Of a stretch of 64,000 bases of DNA, positions 26,225 through 34,797 are shown piece after piece. The stretch is from a bacterium (GTDB taxonomy: Bacteria; Chloroflexota; Dormibacteria; Aeolococcales; Bog-877): NCBI GenBank assembly GCA_021795235.1, contig JAJYPP010000002.1, positions 1-64,000 of the forward strand, written 5' to 3'. Positions within the stretch are counted from its first letter, which is position 1. Each line of letters starts with the position of its first letter. A program made the position numbers and the translations under genes. A model generated the notes under the pieces. That model was not told where the DNA came from and did not search any database. It saw only the letters and a program-made list of their open reading frames with translations.

Positions 26225-28573
26225 ATGATGCGATTGAAGGGTTGGCAGACCAGGATCGGGGGGGCGGCCCTGCTGGTCGTCGCTCTCGACTGGGGAACCC
26301 AATATTGGGTTAGCCATCTGGGGGTGGCGCCGTTAGCGAACACCGCGAACGGCGCCGTGGGCCCGCTGCGGGACGCCATCTGGAACGGAGGCCCGGTACA
26401 GATTTACTACGCCGAAAACGGAGACCAGGTCCCTGCTTGGCTGATCGGGCTAGCACTGGTGGTCACCTTGGCGGTCTTGGTCTCGTTGCGACGCGATCTA
26501 CCCCACTTTCCGTGGTGGGTGCAGGTAGCGGGTGGGGCGGCGTTGGGCGGAGTCCTGGGAAACGGGCTTGAACTGTTGGCAGTGGGGCATGTCGTGGACT
26601 GCATTGCGACCACGCTGCCACTTATTGATCGAGAAATTCTCAACCCGGCCGACGCTGGCCTGCTCGTCGGCGGATCGGTAGCCGTAGGCGGTGGTTTCGC
26701 CCTCGCAGTCGTCAAGGCGTTGCCGAAGGCGCTCCCAAGCTGGCTCAAGCGCGGGATGGCGGTGGTGGCGATCACGGGCTTGTCGGTCGCGGTGGCCTCG
26801 GCCGTCTTCATGGCATGGCGCGTGGGGCTCGCGGCACACCCCACGCCGACAGCCATCACTACGACTGCTTCCTCCGTCCCGCGGATCACCGCCCTGGCCT
26901 CGGCCTCGGGATCACGGACCCTCGCAATCCGGGGCGGGCATGTGGAGTGGCTGTCCCTGGACCCGACGCGCTGGACCCCCGTGAGCTTGGCAACCCGGTT
27001 CCCCTTCCCACTGAATGGAGCAATGCAGCCAACTGCCGTGGCCGTGACCTCCCGTGGTGTGGGTCTGGTGGGAATGAGTACTGGGGTCGTGCTGGCAATC
27101 GCGCCCGGCGCCGACCATCCGGCTGCAGGGTTTGCCGATACCGCGTGGGGCCGCGTGGTCGCGCTGGCCGGCATGGGGCCCATCGGGCACCTCGAGATGT
27201 TGATCGCCACCACGGCCGGAACTTACTCGTACGGTCTCCCGAGTCCACTCGCAGTTGTCTGGCCCCACAAGGAGGCGACCGCCGTGGTCGCGCCGGCGAA
27301 TTCGCAGGGGACATGGGCGGCCGTGGTCGGTGGGCACCTGATGTGGGCTAGCGTGGCGGCGGGGACCGCAGCAGGAGGCTTGGAATGGGATCCGGGCACC
27401 TGGTCAAGGTTCAAGAGGGCCAGCTCAACCACTTGGACCGAGGCCTGGCACCCCGGCTTCTGGTTCTGGGGCAATGAGCCGGCGGGTAGCGCGTGGTCGC
27501 AGGCGTCGTCCCGGCCACTCGGGGTCCACCCGCTCTTGACCGAGCGCCCCGGCGGTCAGGTCGCCGTCGCGACAAGGAAAGGCGCCGTCCTCGCTGGTTC
27601 CCCGGGCGAAAGCCTCAGCGCGCAGCTGCACACGGTGGCGACCTCGCCGCTTGGCGCGGCTGCCGAGCCGACGGGTCTGGTCGCCACGGCGTTCGCCACC
27701 CCGGGGAACGTACTCGTCTTGGCCACGGCTGGCGCGCCCCTGCTGGTCGACGGCTGGTCGGGCTGGGAATCGCTGGGTGGGCCCACAACCACCGTCCACC
27801 TCGTAGCCGACGTTGGCGGGAGTGTGGTGGAGGTGCTCGCGGGCGGCGGCGTCAAGGTCGTGGCGGTCCCGCCCACTGTGGGGCTCATGCCGTCACCGGG
27901 GCGGTCCATCCCAGGATGGGCGGGTCCTGCCTTCGGGCTCGCTGTGCTCCTGGCACTCCTCACGCTGGCCGGCTTCGCCGCCTGGCGGCTCCCCTGGCGG
28001 CCACGGGTAGCCGTGTTCACTGCGGCGGGAGTGCTCGTCTTTGGCGCCGGTGGGGTGGCGGTGGGTCGCTTCGTGATTCCGCCTGCCGCCCGGTACACCC
28101 GGAGCCAGGTGCAAGAGGCGTGGGTGAACGGGGCAGATGCCGCTGGAATCGGAAGTTGGCTCCTGACCCCGCCTCAGTGTGGCTGGTTGGCTCGGGCGGT
28201 GGGCTGGCATGGCCCGTTGCCCAACGAGGTGACAACAGCCGGTGAGCCAAGCTACGGCCAGTTGCCCAACGAAGTTGTCCCAAGCTGCGCGGTATGGGTG
28301 CAGCAGAGCCCGGCGCAAGACCACGCCGCCATGCGGCATCCGCTGAGCGTGGATCTGAATCAAGACTCGACTACCTACTACCTGCAGATCGACTTGGGCC
28401 CGGTGGCGACGGCGGTGACCCAAGCCGCCGCGCAAGGCGCATGCACCAGGTTTGCATCTGCCTGTGAGCCTGTGGGACAGAACGGGAAGTTTCTGGCGTA
28501 CTACGCGGTCCGGGTGGCTCTTCCTCATTCGTTCTATAGCGTCTGGCAGAAGGTGCTGGGAGGGGCGGCATGA
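26225..28573 (+). CDS. Signal-peptidase-II (LspA)-like domain fused to large exodomain
   Basis: 782 residues. Residues about 15-165 follow LspA: LDWGTQYWV (family vDqxTKyxv), GGVLGNGLELL (family GaxGNxxDR, here Glu in place of the first catalytic Asp), HVVDCIA, and LNPADAGLLVG (family FNxADxxIxxG, second catalytic Asp kept). A further helix, an approximately 350-residue Ser/Thr/Gly/Trp-rich beta-propeller-like region, two more helices (about 560-630) and a C-terminal exodomain follow. It may bind or process lipoprotein-type precursors of the operon, or be a catalytically altered scaffold. GTG 26222 is an alternative start. Confidence 0.68.
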   Translation: MMRLKGWQTRIGGAALLVVALDWGTQYWVSHLGVAPLANTANGAVGPLRDAIWNGGPVQIYYAENGDQVPAWLIGLALVVTLAVLVSLRRDLPHFPWWVQVAGGAALGGVLGNGLELLAVGHVVDCIATTLPLIDREILNPADAGLLVGGSVAVGGGFALAVVKALPKALPSWLKRGMAVVAITGLSVAVASAVFMAWRVGLAAHPTPTAITTTASSVPRITALASASGSRTLAIRGGHVEWLSLDPTRWTPVSLATRFPFPLNGAMQPTAVAVTSRGVGLVGMSTGVVLAIAPGADHPAAGFADTAWGRVVALAGMGPIGHLEMLIATTAGTYSYGLPSPLAVVWPHKEATAVVAPANSQGTWAAVVGGHLMWASVAAGTAAGGLEWDPGTWSRFKRASSTTWTEAWHPGFWFWGNEPAGSAWSQASSRPLGVHPLLTERPGGQVAVATRKGAVLAGSPGESLSAQLHTVATSPLGAAAEPTGLVATAFATPGNVLVLATAGAPLLVDGWSGWESLGGPTTTVHLVADVGGSVVEVLAGGGVKVVAVPPTVGLMPSPGRSIPGWAGPAFGLAVLLALLTLAGFAAWRLPWRPRVAVFTAAGVLVFGAGGVAVGRFVIPPAARYTRSQVQEAWVNGADAAGIGSWLLTPPQCGWLARAVGWHGPLPNEVTTAGEPSYGQLPNEVVPSCAVWVQQSPAQDHAAMRHPLSVDLNQDSTTYYLQIDLGPVATAVTQAAAQGACTRFASACEPVGQNGKFLAYYAVRVALPHSFYSVWQKVLGGAA

Positions 28574-28656
28574 CCACATCCCCTCTCTCCCTCACGTTCC
28601 CCGATCGAGCATCCGCGACTCTCACTTCCCCACGACTACCCGACTACTCCCGTATA

Positions 28657-28672
28657 TGGTACGCTATGGGGA
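28657..28672 (+). promoter_or_regulatory. Conserved extended -10 promoter motif, copy 3 (operon 3)
   Basis: TGGTACGCTATGGGGA lies 50 bp before the first ATG of operon 3. With copies at 16533 and 22745 it marks three co-regulated transcription units. Confidence 0.7.
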
Positions 28673-28721
28673 TGCTAGAGCATATCGTCAGGGTGGGCGG
28701 AGTGATCCCTGGAGGTGCCGC

Positions 28722-29252
28722 ATGAACGCGCCTCGGCTGCCGCTATCGATGGTCCCGTCCAGCGCCAAGGCGAACGTAAGGACCGTCCTCTCGGCAGAGG
28801 CTTGGCAGGCCGTGGCCAAGGAAGCCAAGGCGCGGGCCGGGCATCGCTGCGAGGCGTGCGGCACCAAGGACCTGCCGCTGGAGAGCCACGAATTTTTCTC
28901 GTTTGCGGCCGGAGTGCAGCGGCTGGAACGAATCGCCGCTCTGTGTGCTGCTGAGCCTACAAGTGGCCGGGTCGGCTGCCACAACGTCACACATGCAGGT
29001 CGCTCGTTGAGGCTCGGGGGTAGTCGGCTCGCGGAGCCCATCGTGAAGCGTCTCATGGAAGTGAACGGTTGGGAGGCGGCGGAAACCATCCGATACATCG
29101 AGGCCGAGTTCGCCCTTGTGCGGGCTCGCGGTCGGCAAGTATGGCGGCTCGACCTTGAGCTGCTGCGTGAATTTGGGATCGAGCCACGGGAACTTTTCCC
29201 GACTCGGCCCCTCGGCACATCCTGGTGGCGACGCCTCGTCGGCGCCGCATAG
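28722..29252 (+). CDS. HNH-like zinc-binding protein
   Basis: 176 residues with GGAGGTG upstream. Residues about 38-95 read RAGHRCEACGTKDLPLESHE, then ALC and GCHNVTHAG: two Cys pairs and the His positions of an HNH/beta-beta-alpha metal finger. The central catalytic His-Asn arrangement is altered (SHE and CHN-x-x-H). It may be a nicking nuclease or a DNA-binding relic used in transfer. First gene of operon 3. Confidence 0.62.
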   Translation: MNAPRLPLSMVPSSAKANVRTVLSAEAWQAVAKEAKARAGHRCEACGTKDLPLESHEFFSFAAGVQRLERIAALCAAEPTSGRVGCHNVTHAGRSLRLGGSRLAEPIVKRLMEVNGWEAAETIRYIEAEFALVRARGRQVWRLDLELLREFGIEPRELFPTRPLGTSWWRRLVGAA

Positions 29253-29262
29253 GAGGTTTGAC

Positions 29263-30192
29263 ATGGCTGGACCTGGACAAGGCGACGAACTAGAGCAGTG
29301 GATGGCGAGCGGCCAGCCGGCAGCGCCTCCGCTCCCTGCTGGGGTGGGGTCCAGCCCTGCAGGCCCTGGTGGAGGGACCCCGAAGCGCGGCCTGCTCAAC
29401 CAGCTGCTCCTCGGCGGTGGAGCACAGGGCGGCGATCCGACCCAGGGAGGGTTCGGAGCGGGGCAAACCGGGATGTTGAAGGGAGCCTTGTTCCCTACCC
29501 ACAACTGGCAGGCCTCGGTCGTGGCGACCGGGATGTCACTGGCGGCTGGGGCCATGGGCGCGCTCGGCAGACGGATCTGGGGTGAGCGGGTGTGGGAGCC
29601 CGATCGTCGTCTCCCGGGGATCGAGAGCCGCCTGAATGTCCTATACGAGAGGCATGCCCGCGGTGAGCGCGTGAACAGCACTCAGGCAGCCCTCATGGAA
29701 CGGGAAGTCAAGGCACTGCAAACGTTGGCGGACCGGCCGGCGCAGCTGCACGACGAGCTGGCGGCGACCTACCAGACCGAAGCCGACGGGGTGGACGTGA
29801 ACACTCGGGCGGTGTTCGCGCTGGAGCGGGAGTACTTCCGGTGGGCAGCCGGGGAGAACATCCGAGATGCCGTCGGCCCGTTCCCTTGGTTGGCTCCGCT
29901 TGGTTGGCTCACGGCAATTGGGATGGTCATTGTGGCTGGGATGGTCGTTCTCTTGGTCGCGTGGAACCTCTTGATCGACCTTCCGGCGGAACTCACAATC
30001 ACCGTCATCCTTGTGGGTTTGTTCACCTTGATAGTCGTCCGCAAGCGGGCTCAACACAAGTGGAAGAAGGGTCTGCCGACACGATTCGGTGCCTGGGAGT
30101 ACAGCATCTCGAACTGGCGGAATGACGTGGCGGATGGGGCCTACGCAAGGTGGCAGGATCGCCGGGCGAAGGCTCAGGAGGCAGGCCGGTGA
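29263..30192 (+). CDS. Membrane protein partner of the coupling ATPase
   Basis: 309 residues with AGGAGG seven bases upstream. A Gly/Pro-rich N-terminal 75 residues precede a helical cytoplasmic part and a strong double membrane span at about residues 215-262 (LGWLTAIGMVIVAGMVVLLV, then LTITVILVGLFTLIVV), and a basic C-terminus. It overlaps the coupling-protein gene by 4 bp. That ATPase lacks its own membrane anchor, so this protein probably recruits it to the membrane. Confidence 0.7.
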   Translation: MAGPGQGDELEQWMASGQPAAPPLPAGVGSSPAGPGGGTPKRGLLNQLLLGGGAQGGDPTQGGFGAGQTGMLKGALFPTHNWQASVVATGMSLAAGAMGALGRRIWGERVWEPDRRLPGIESRLNVLYERHARGERVNSTQAALMEREVKALQTLADRPAQLHDELAATYQTEADGVDVNTRAVFALEREYFRWAAGENIRDAVGPFPWLAPLGWLTAIGMVIVAGMVVLLVAWNLLIDLPAELTITVILVGLFTLIVVRKRAQHKWKKGLPTRFGAWEYSISNWRNDVADGAYARWQDRRAKAQEAGR

Positions 30193-32279
30193 TCTGGGGT
30201 AAGCGCCCGACGGCAGCGGCACCCGACACCCGGCCGCGGACCCCGAGCGGCGTGCTCGATCCGAGCGTCGCGGAGGGCGAGTGGGCCGGGTTCTGGTTGG
30301 GCTGGACGGCGAACGCGCGCTGGGATGGCGCGGGCCGGCCCATGGTGGACAACTGGGACCAGATGGCGGTGCTCGATGGCGGGATCCAACTGGTCCCCCC
30401 GCCTGCGCCAGCGAGCCAAGAGCTCGCAGTCGGCCTCGTGGCGGGCCCCGGTTCCGGGAAGACGTCGATGATGGCGACGGCGGCGATGCTATGGGGCTCG
30501 TCGGCGATCATCGTGACGTCAAAGCCAGACCTTGGCAAGCTGGTAGCTGGCTACCGCTCGAGGCTGGGCCCCGTCCGGTGGTTGGACTGGTCTGGGGCGG
30601 CGGTGCCGGTGCCAGGAGTCATCCCGGTCCGCTGGTCGATCCTCGACGGCATGGACGACCAACGGACCGTGATAGCGCGCGTGGAAAGCCTGCTCTCGGC
30701 GGTTGAACACGGCGGACAAAGAGAGACAGGCATGTGGCGCGTGAACGCGGGCAAGATCGCCAAGGCCTACCTATTTGCGGCAGCCACCGCGGGGCTGGGC
30801 CCCGAGCAGATCCTGGACTGGCTGAGTGAGTGCGACGTGCGTACGTCGGCCGCGATCTGCGACAAAGTACCAGGGTGTCGGTTCGGCCGGGACCTCAGAG
30901 GGCTGCCTGTGACCGCACAAGTCACTCTTGAGGGCATGTTCGCGTCCGCGTCGCCTATGTTCGCGGCCCTTTCAGATCCCTTGGTGTTGGAGGCGATGCA
31001 GGACCCGAATCTGCGTGTGACGGACATGCTTCGTGAGCGCCAGACCTTGATCATCGTTGACCCGCAAGGAGAGTCTGAGGAGTCGCCCAACGCGCCTTTG
31101 ACAGTTGCGTTGGTGGCCCGCATCCTCTCTGAAGCCCGTCGGCTGGCCGCCGCCGAGCCTGGCGGGGCCGATCATCCCCCTCAGCGTCTCCACCCAGCCT
31201 TGGCACTTTTTTTGGATGAGGTCGCCAACGTGTGCCCCTTGCCCCTTTCCCGACTCCTGAGTACCGCGCGGGAGATCGGCCCGGTTGTGTGGGCCGTCCA
31301 GAGCCCCGGGCAGCTGGAAGCTCGCTATGGGAAAGCTCAATCCGAGGCCATATGGGACCACACGTCGGCCCGCATGCTGGGTTCGGGGATCGCCTCAGAG
31401 CAGTGGCTCGGGGGCGTGTCGGCCATATTGGGCAAGTTCGAAAAATTGTCGCCATCGTGGGACCCCGACGGGAAGCGGAGCCACGCGGTGAAGGAGCAGG
31501 AGGTGATGACAATCGCCCAGCTCTCGAGCATCCCGAAGGGTACCGCTCTGCTGATGAGGCAGGGCACTTGGGAGATGGTGCGCTGGCCGCACCCGGCCAG
31601 CGTCGAGCCAATGAAGACCTGGATCAAGCTCCCGGTTGAGCCCGCCGAGCAGAGAGAGGAGCGAGAGGCGGAGATCCGCGCTTGGAATGAAGCCGTGGAG
31701 GCGTCCCGTGGGGTAATCGTTGGTGAGTCGGAGAGCCCCCCGGAAGGGTCGCTGACAGTCAAGGGCACTCGCAACCCGTTCCCTTATGGACAGTGCACGT
31801 GGCGGGCCTACCACGAAAACCCTATCCCTGGTGTGGGCGGTGACGACGACGCCGACCGGTGGGTGGAAAGAGCGGCCCGCAGGGTGGTGCGGGTCCCACC
31901 AGACAGCCGACCGCCGGTCGGTGGGCTGGCGGTCTACCGCCCTGGCGCGGCGTATGGCGCTCACGGTCACGTCGCCGTGGTCACCGATGTCTTCCTTGGC
32001 CCACACAGTGGCGTGCAAGGCTATCGCGTCGGCGAGGCCAACCTCAAGCTCGGGAACCCCGGCCTCACTACCTACCGGGTGGTGACCTGGCCGGACCCGA
32101 ACGTTGTGGCATTCCTTCCGCCGTTGGACGAGTGGTACTCGTATAAGCCTGAGGCCGCTTTCGCGGAGCCCTGGGAAGCTGAGGAGGCTGGCAACGGCGG
32201 TGGAATGGACGGAGTAGGAGGCGGTGGCGACGATGAAGTAGGAACGCCGGACATGTTCCGGGAGGAGGCACAGTTGTGA
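30189..32279 (+). CDS. VirD4/TraG-type coupling ATPase fused to a C-terminal CHAP domain
   Basis: 696 residues from GTG 30189. Walker A GPGSGKTS at about residue 86-93; TSKPDLGKLVAGYRSRLG and FLDEVANVCPLPLSRLLSTA are T4CP hallmarks. The usual N-terminal membrane helices are absent. Residues about 525-650 form a CHAP domain: PFPYGQCTW with Cys536, GAHGHVAVV with His594, VGEAN with Glu616. CHAP domains are normally secreted peptidoglycan amidases or peptidases. The reading frame is continuous and codon use even, so the fusion is not a sequencing join of two genes. It ends EEAQL. Confidence 0.88.
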   Translation: MIWGKRPTAAAPDTRPRTPSGVLDPSVAEGEWAGFWLGWTANARWDGAGRPMVDNWDQMAVLDGGIQLVPPPAPASQELAVGLVAGPGSGKTSMMATAAMLWGSSAIIVTSKPDLGKLVAGYRSRLGPVRWLDWSGAAVPVPGVIPVRWSILDGMDDQRTVIARVESLLSAVEHGGQRETGMWRVNAGKIAKAYLFAAATAGLGPEQILDWLSECDVRTSAAICDKVPGCRFGRDLRGLPVTAQVTLEGMFASASPMFAALSDPLVLEAMQDPNLRVTDMLRERQTLIIVDPQGESEESPNAPLTVALVARILSEARRLAAAEPGGADHPPQRLHPALALFLDEVANVCPLPLSRLLSTAREIGPVVWAVQSPGQLEARYGKAQSEAIWDHTSARMLGSGIASEQWLGGVSAILGKFEKLSPSWDPDGKRSHAVKEQEVMTIAQLSSIPKGTALLMRQGTWEMVRWPHPASVEPMKTWIKLPVEPAEQREEREAEIRAWNEAVEASRGVIVGESESPPEGSLTVKGTRNPFPYGQCTWRAYHENPIPGVGGDDDADRWVERAARRVVRVPPDSRPPVGGLAVYRPGAAYGAHGHVAVVTDVFLGPHSGVQGYRVGEANLKLGNPGLTTYRVVTWPDPNVVAFLPPLDEWYSYKPEAAFAEPWEAEEAGNGGGMDGVGGGGDDEVGTPDMFREEAQL

Positions 32280-33631
32280 CCAACGAACTCATGGCTCTAC
32301 CGCACAATCTCGATGCGGAGAGGGCTGTGCTTGGAGCTCTGCTCATCGATAAAGAGGCGCTGGGTGAAGTGGTCGGGCTCTTACAGCCGGGCGACTTCTA
32401 CCTCGATGCTCACGGGGACGTGTACCGAGGGATGCTCACCATCTTTGCGGGGGGCGGCCCCATCGACACCCTGACCCTGGCGGACGAACTCGAGCGGCAG
32501 AAGACCTTGGAAAGGGTGGGTGGAATCGAGGCCCTGACCGCACTCCAGTCCGCAACGCCAACTGCGGCGAACGTCGTCCACTACGCGAGGATCGTGAAGG
32601 ATGCCGCGACGAAGCGAGGGTTGATCCAAGCGGCGGGCCGGGTGGCGGGGGTGGGCTACGACGAGGCAGTAGCGGCGGCAGCCGCGATAGAGGCTGCAGA
32701 GAAGGAGATCTTCACTGTGTCCGACAGTGGCCGGGCCCGAGGCCAATGGGAGACCCCTGGACCAGGCTTGGCGGTGCTCTGGCAGGGCCTGGAGACCGCC
32801 CACAAGAAGGGCCCCGGGCAGGCGCTTACGGGCGTCGCGTCAGGTTTCGCCGAGCTGGACGCCATCACGTACGGGTTCCAGCCGTCCGATCTGGTGATCG
32901 TGGCAGCTCGCCCGGGGGTGGGGAAGACCTCGTTCGTCCTCAATATCGCGCGGCACGCAACACTCAAGTGCGGAGCGCGGGTGGGCCTCTTCAGCCTGGA
33001 GATGAGCCGGGATGCCTTGCTGACGCGGCTTCTCTGCAACGAGGCGGGAGTGGACCTCTACCGATTGCAGCGGATGCAGCTAACCGCGGATGAGTGGACG
33101 AGAGTGGCCCGCGCTATCGAAGCCCTGGCGCCGGCGAGTCTGTTCATCGACGCGACAGCGGGACTTTCCATCATGGAGATGCGCGCCATGGCGCGGCGGT
33201 TGATGGCAACGGGCCCAGTCGACCTTCTCATTGTGGACTACTTGCAGCTGATCGCGCCTGCCCGTCGTTCCGATTCGAGAACCCAAGAGGTGACGGAAAT
33301 CTCGGCAGGGTTGAAGACGCTGGCCCGGGAGATGAACGTGCCGGTGATCGCAGTCTCCCAGCTTAGCCGGGAGTCGGAGCGACGGACGGACCGACGGCCC
33401 CAGCTCAGCGACTTGCGCGACTCTGGCAGCATCGAGCAGGACGCCGACATCGTGATGTTCCTCTACCGCCCAGGGATGCACGAAGAGGGCAAGGATCCGG
33501 GAGTCACGGAGCTGAACGTAAGCAAGAACCGGAACGGCCCGCAAGCTCGTCTCTCTTTGTACTTCTCCGCGAAGCAAACAGCCTTTCACGAAGTGGACCG
33601 GGTCCATGGGCAGGAGGGCAGCCGTGGATGA
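32276..33631 (+). CDS. dnaB: Replicative DnaB-type helicase
   Basis: 451 residues from GTG 32276, 4-bp overlap with the coupling protein. The N-terminal primase-interaction domain (LPHNLDAERAVLGALLIDKE) and RecA-like core with Walker A ARPGVGKTS, the DnaB FSLEMSR motif, LLIVDYLQL and DLRDSGSIEQDAD are all present. Full length for the family. It is encoded by the element next to its transfer ATPase, so the element probably loads its own helicase at the iteron origin or on transferred single strands. Confidence 0.95.
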   Translation: MTNELMALPHNLDAERAVLGALLIDKEALGEVVGLLQPGDFYLDAHGDVYRGMLTIFAGGGPIDTLTLADELERQKTLERVGGIEALTALQSATPTAANVVHYARIVKDAATKRGLIQAAGRVAGVGYDEAVAAAAAIEAAEKEIFTVSDSGRARGQWETPGPGLAVLWQGLETAHKKGPGQALTGVASGFAELDAITYGFQPSDLVIVAARPGVGKTSFVLNIARHATLKCGARVGLFSLEMSRDALLTRLLCNEAGVDLYRLQRMQLTADEWTRVARAIEALAPASLFIDATAGLSIMEMRAMARRLMATGPVDLLIVDYLQLIAPARRSDSRTQEVTEISAGLKTLAREMNVPVIAVSQLSRESERRTDRRPQLSDLRDSGSIEQDADIVMFLYRPGMHEEGKDPGVTELNVSKNRNGPQARLSLYFSAKQTAFHEVDRVHGQEGSRG

Positions 33632-34262
33632 GAAAGACACCCTCCCGGAGGCGAGAGGCGCTGCGCCACTCGCCTCCGGGAGCGAGTGGACCCCTTGGGG
33701 CGACGTCCATCCGGCCCTGCGTGCCGCTGAGCAAGGAAAGCTCATTGAGTTCGTCGACCGCGAACTTCGGGTGGGTTGGCCAAAGGCAGCATCCTTGCTG
33801 GAAGCATGTTTTCCTAGCCATGGCGACGTGGTGCTCCAGCTGCGCTCCCTGCGCCTCCACCTAAGAGATGCGCTCATACCCCAGTTGAACGACGACGGGA
33901 CGGTGGGCACGGCAGAAGTGGGGCTGATCAAGCAGTGGCAGGAGGAACTCCACCAGTACCGGGACCTGTGGGTGGAAAGCTTCAAGTCCTGCCACGGGAA
34001 GACGTGCCCACGCATGGAGTCGCCCGAGACGTCTGCTGAGGACATGGCCGCCTGGCACGCGAAGGAGGTTGGGTTGGCCGCCCGCGCATGGGGGCAAGTG
34101 CCGACGGAACCCGAGCGGTATCTCGAGCCCTACGAGCAGGCGGCGAGAGGTGCAGAGCATCGGGCATCGAGAGGGAATGGCCCGAGATCTGAGGCGTCCG
34201 AATACGACGGGGATCCGGGGCCCGGTGAGCCCGACCCGTATGAGACGGTCCCGACGTGGTAG
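33606..34262 (+). CDS. Hypothetical protein at the end of operon 3
   Basis: 218 residues, overlapping dnaB by 26 bp; GTG 33624 is an alternative start. Mostly helical (LIEFVDRELRVGWPKAASLL, EVGLIKQWQEELHQYRDLW), with a disordered, acidic, Pro-rich tail ending DPYETVPTW. Position directly behind dnaB suggests a helicase loader or accessory, but no loader signature is visible. Confidence 0.6.
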   Translation: MGRRAAVDEKDTLPEARGAAPLASGSEWTPWGDVHPALRAAEQGKLIEFVDRELRVGWPKAASLLEACFPSHGDVVLQLRSLRLHLRDALIPQLNDDGTVGTAEVGLIKQWQEELHQYRDLWVESFKSCHGKTCPRMESPETSAEDMAAWHAKEVGLAARAWGQVPTEPERYLEPYEQAARGAEHRASRGNGPRSEASEYDGDPGPGEPDPYETVPTW

Positions 34263-34274
34263 AGGGGTGATGGT

Positions 34275-34529
34275 GTGGCCAGGAGCTTGGCGGTTCGGCC
34301 TGGTCCGGCCCTCGTAGGGCGTCACACAATCCCAACCTGCGCTGTCTGTGGGCAGGAGTTCGAGGCCCGGCCCGCCGGAGCCCCTGGCCGACCACGTCTC
34401 ACTTGTTCCGTGGCCTGTCGCGCCGCTGCCTACCGTCGACGGGAACGCGGGCTCCCGGCTTCGACGCCAAAGGTGCGGCCACGTGGCCGTCTGCCACTGG
34501 CAGCCCTGGTCGCAGAGCGCGCCCCGTAG
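34275..34529 (+). CDS. Small treble-clef/FCS-type zinc finger protein
   Basis: 84 residues from GTG 34275 with GAGGGG upstream. CAVCGQEFEARPAGAPGRPR then LTCSVACRAAAYRRR form a Cys4 zinc finger of the kind found in small actinobacterial DNA-binding or toxin-linked proteins. The C-terminus is basic. Function unknown. Confidence 0.65.
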   Translation: MARSLAVRPGPALVGRHTIPTCAVCGQEFEARPAGAPGRPRLTCSVACRAAAYRRRERGLPASTPKVRPRGRLPLAALVAERAP

Positions 34530-34533
34530 TAGG

Positions 34534-34725
34534 GCGCCTAACTCCCCCTACCTCCACGCCAAGGTGATCCTCTCCACCACTGAAGGCCTTGGGGGAAGCG
34601 CAAACCTCAGCTACCACGGATTGAGCATCAACCGAGAGATGGATGCCATGGTGCCCGCCTCACTGCTCCCCGCCGCCTGGGCGTGGGGCGAGGCCTTGTG
34701 GAGCAAGGGGACACCGGCGGGCTGA
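34534..34725 (+). pseudogene. Phospholipase D-like domain, C-terminal fragment
   Basis: The open frame from 34534 reads YLHAKVILSTTEG, then GGSANLSYHGLSINREMD. This is the second half of a PLD motif: H-x-K, G-S-x-N-L and N-x-E, with the Asp of HxKxxxxD replaced. It ends ALWSKGTPAG at a TGA at 34723. No N-terminal half exists; the fragment starts 5 bp after the zinc-finger stop, so it is a truncated remnant. Confidence 0.7.
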
Positions 34726-34797
34726 CGGAGCCGCAGCTCGGCATCCTCCTACATCGAAGCCAGCTCGGTGATCCACTCCCTGACCTGCTCGACCGCC

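Noticed and set aside
28570-28725. 51-codon frame overlapping the end of the LspA-like gene
   Set aside because: It spans the conserved promoter motif copy 3 and has no ribosome-binding site or recognisable features.
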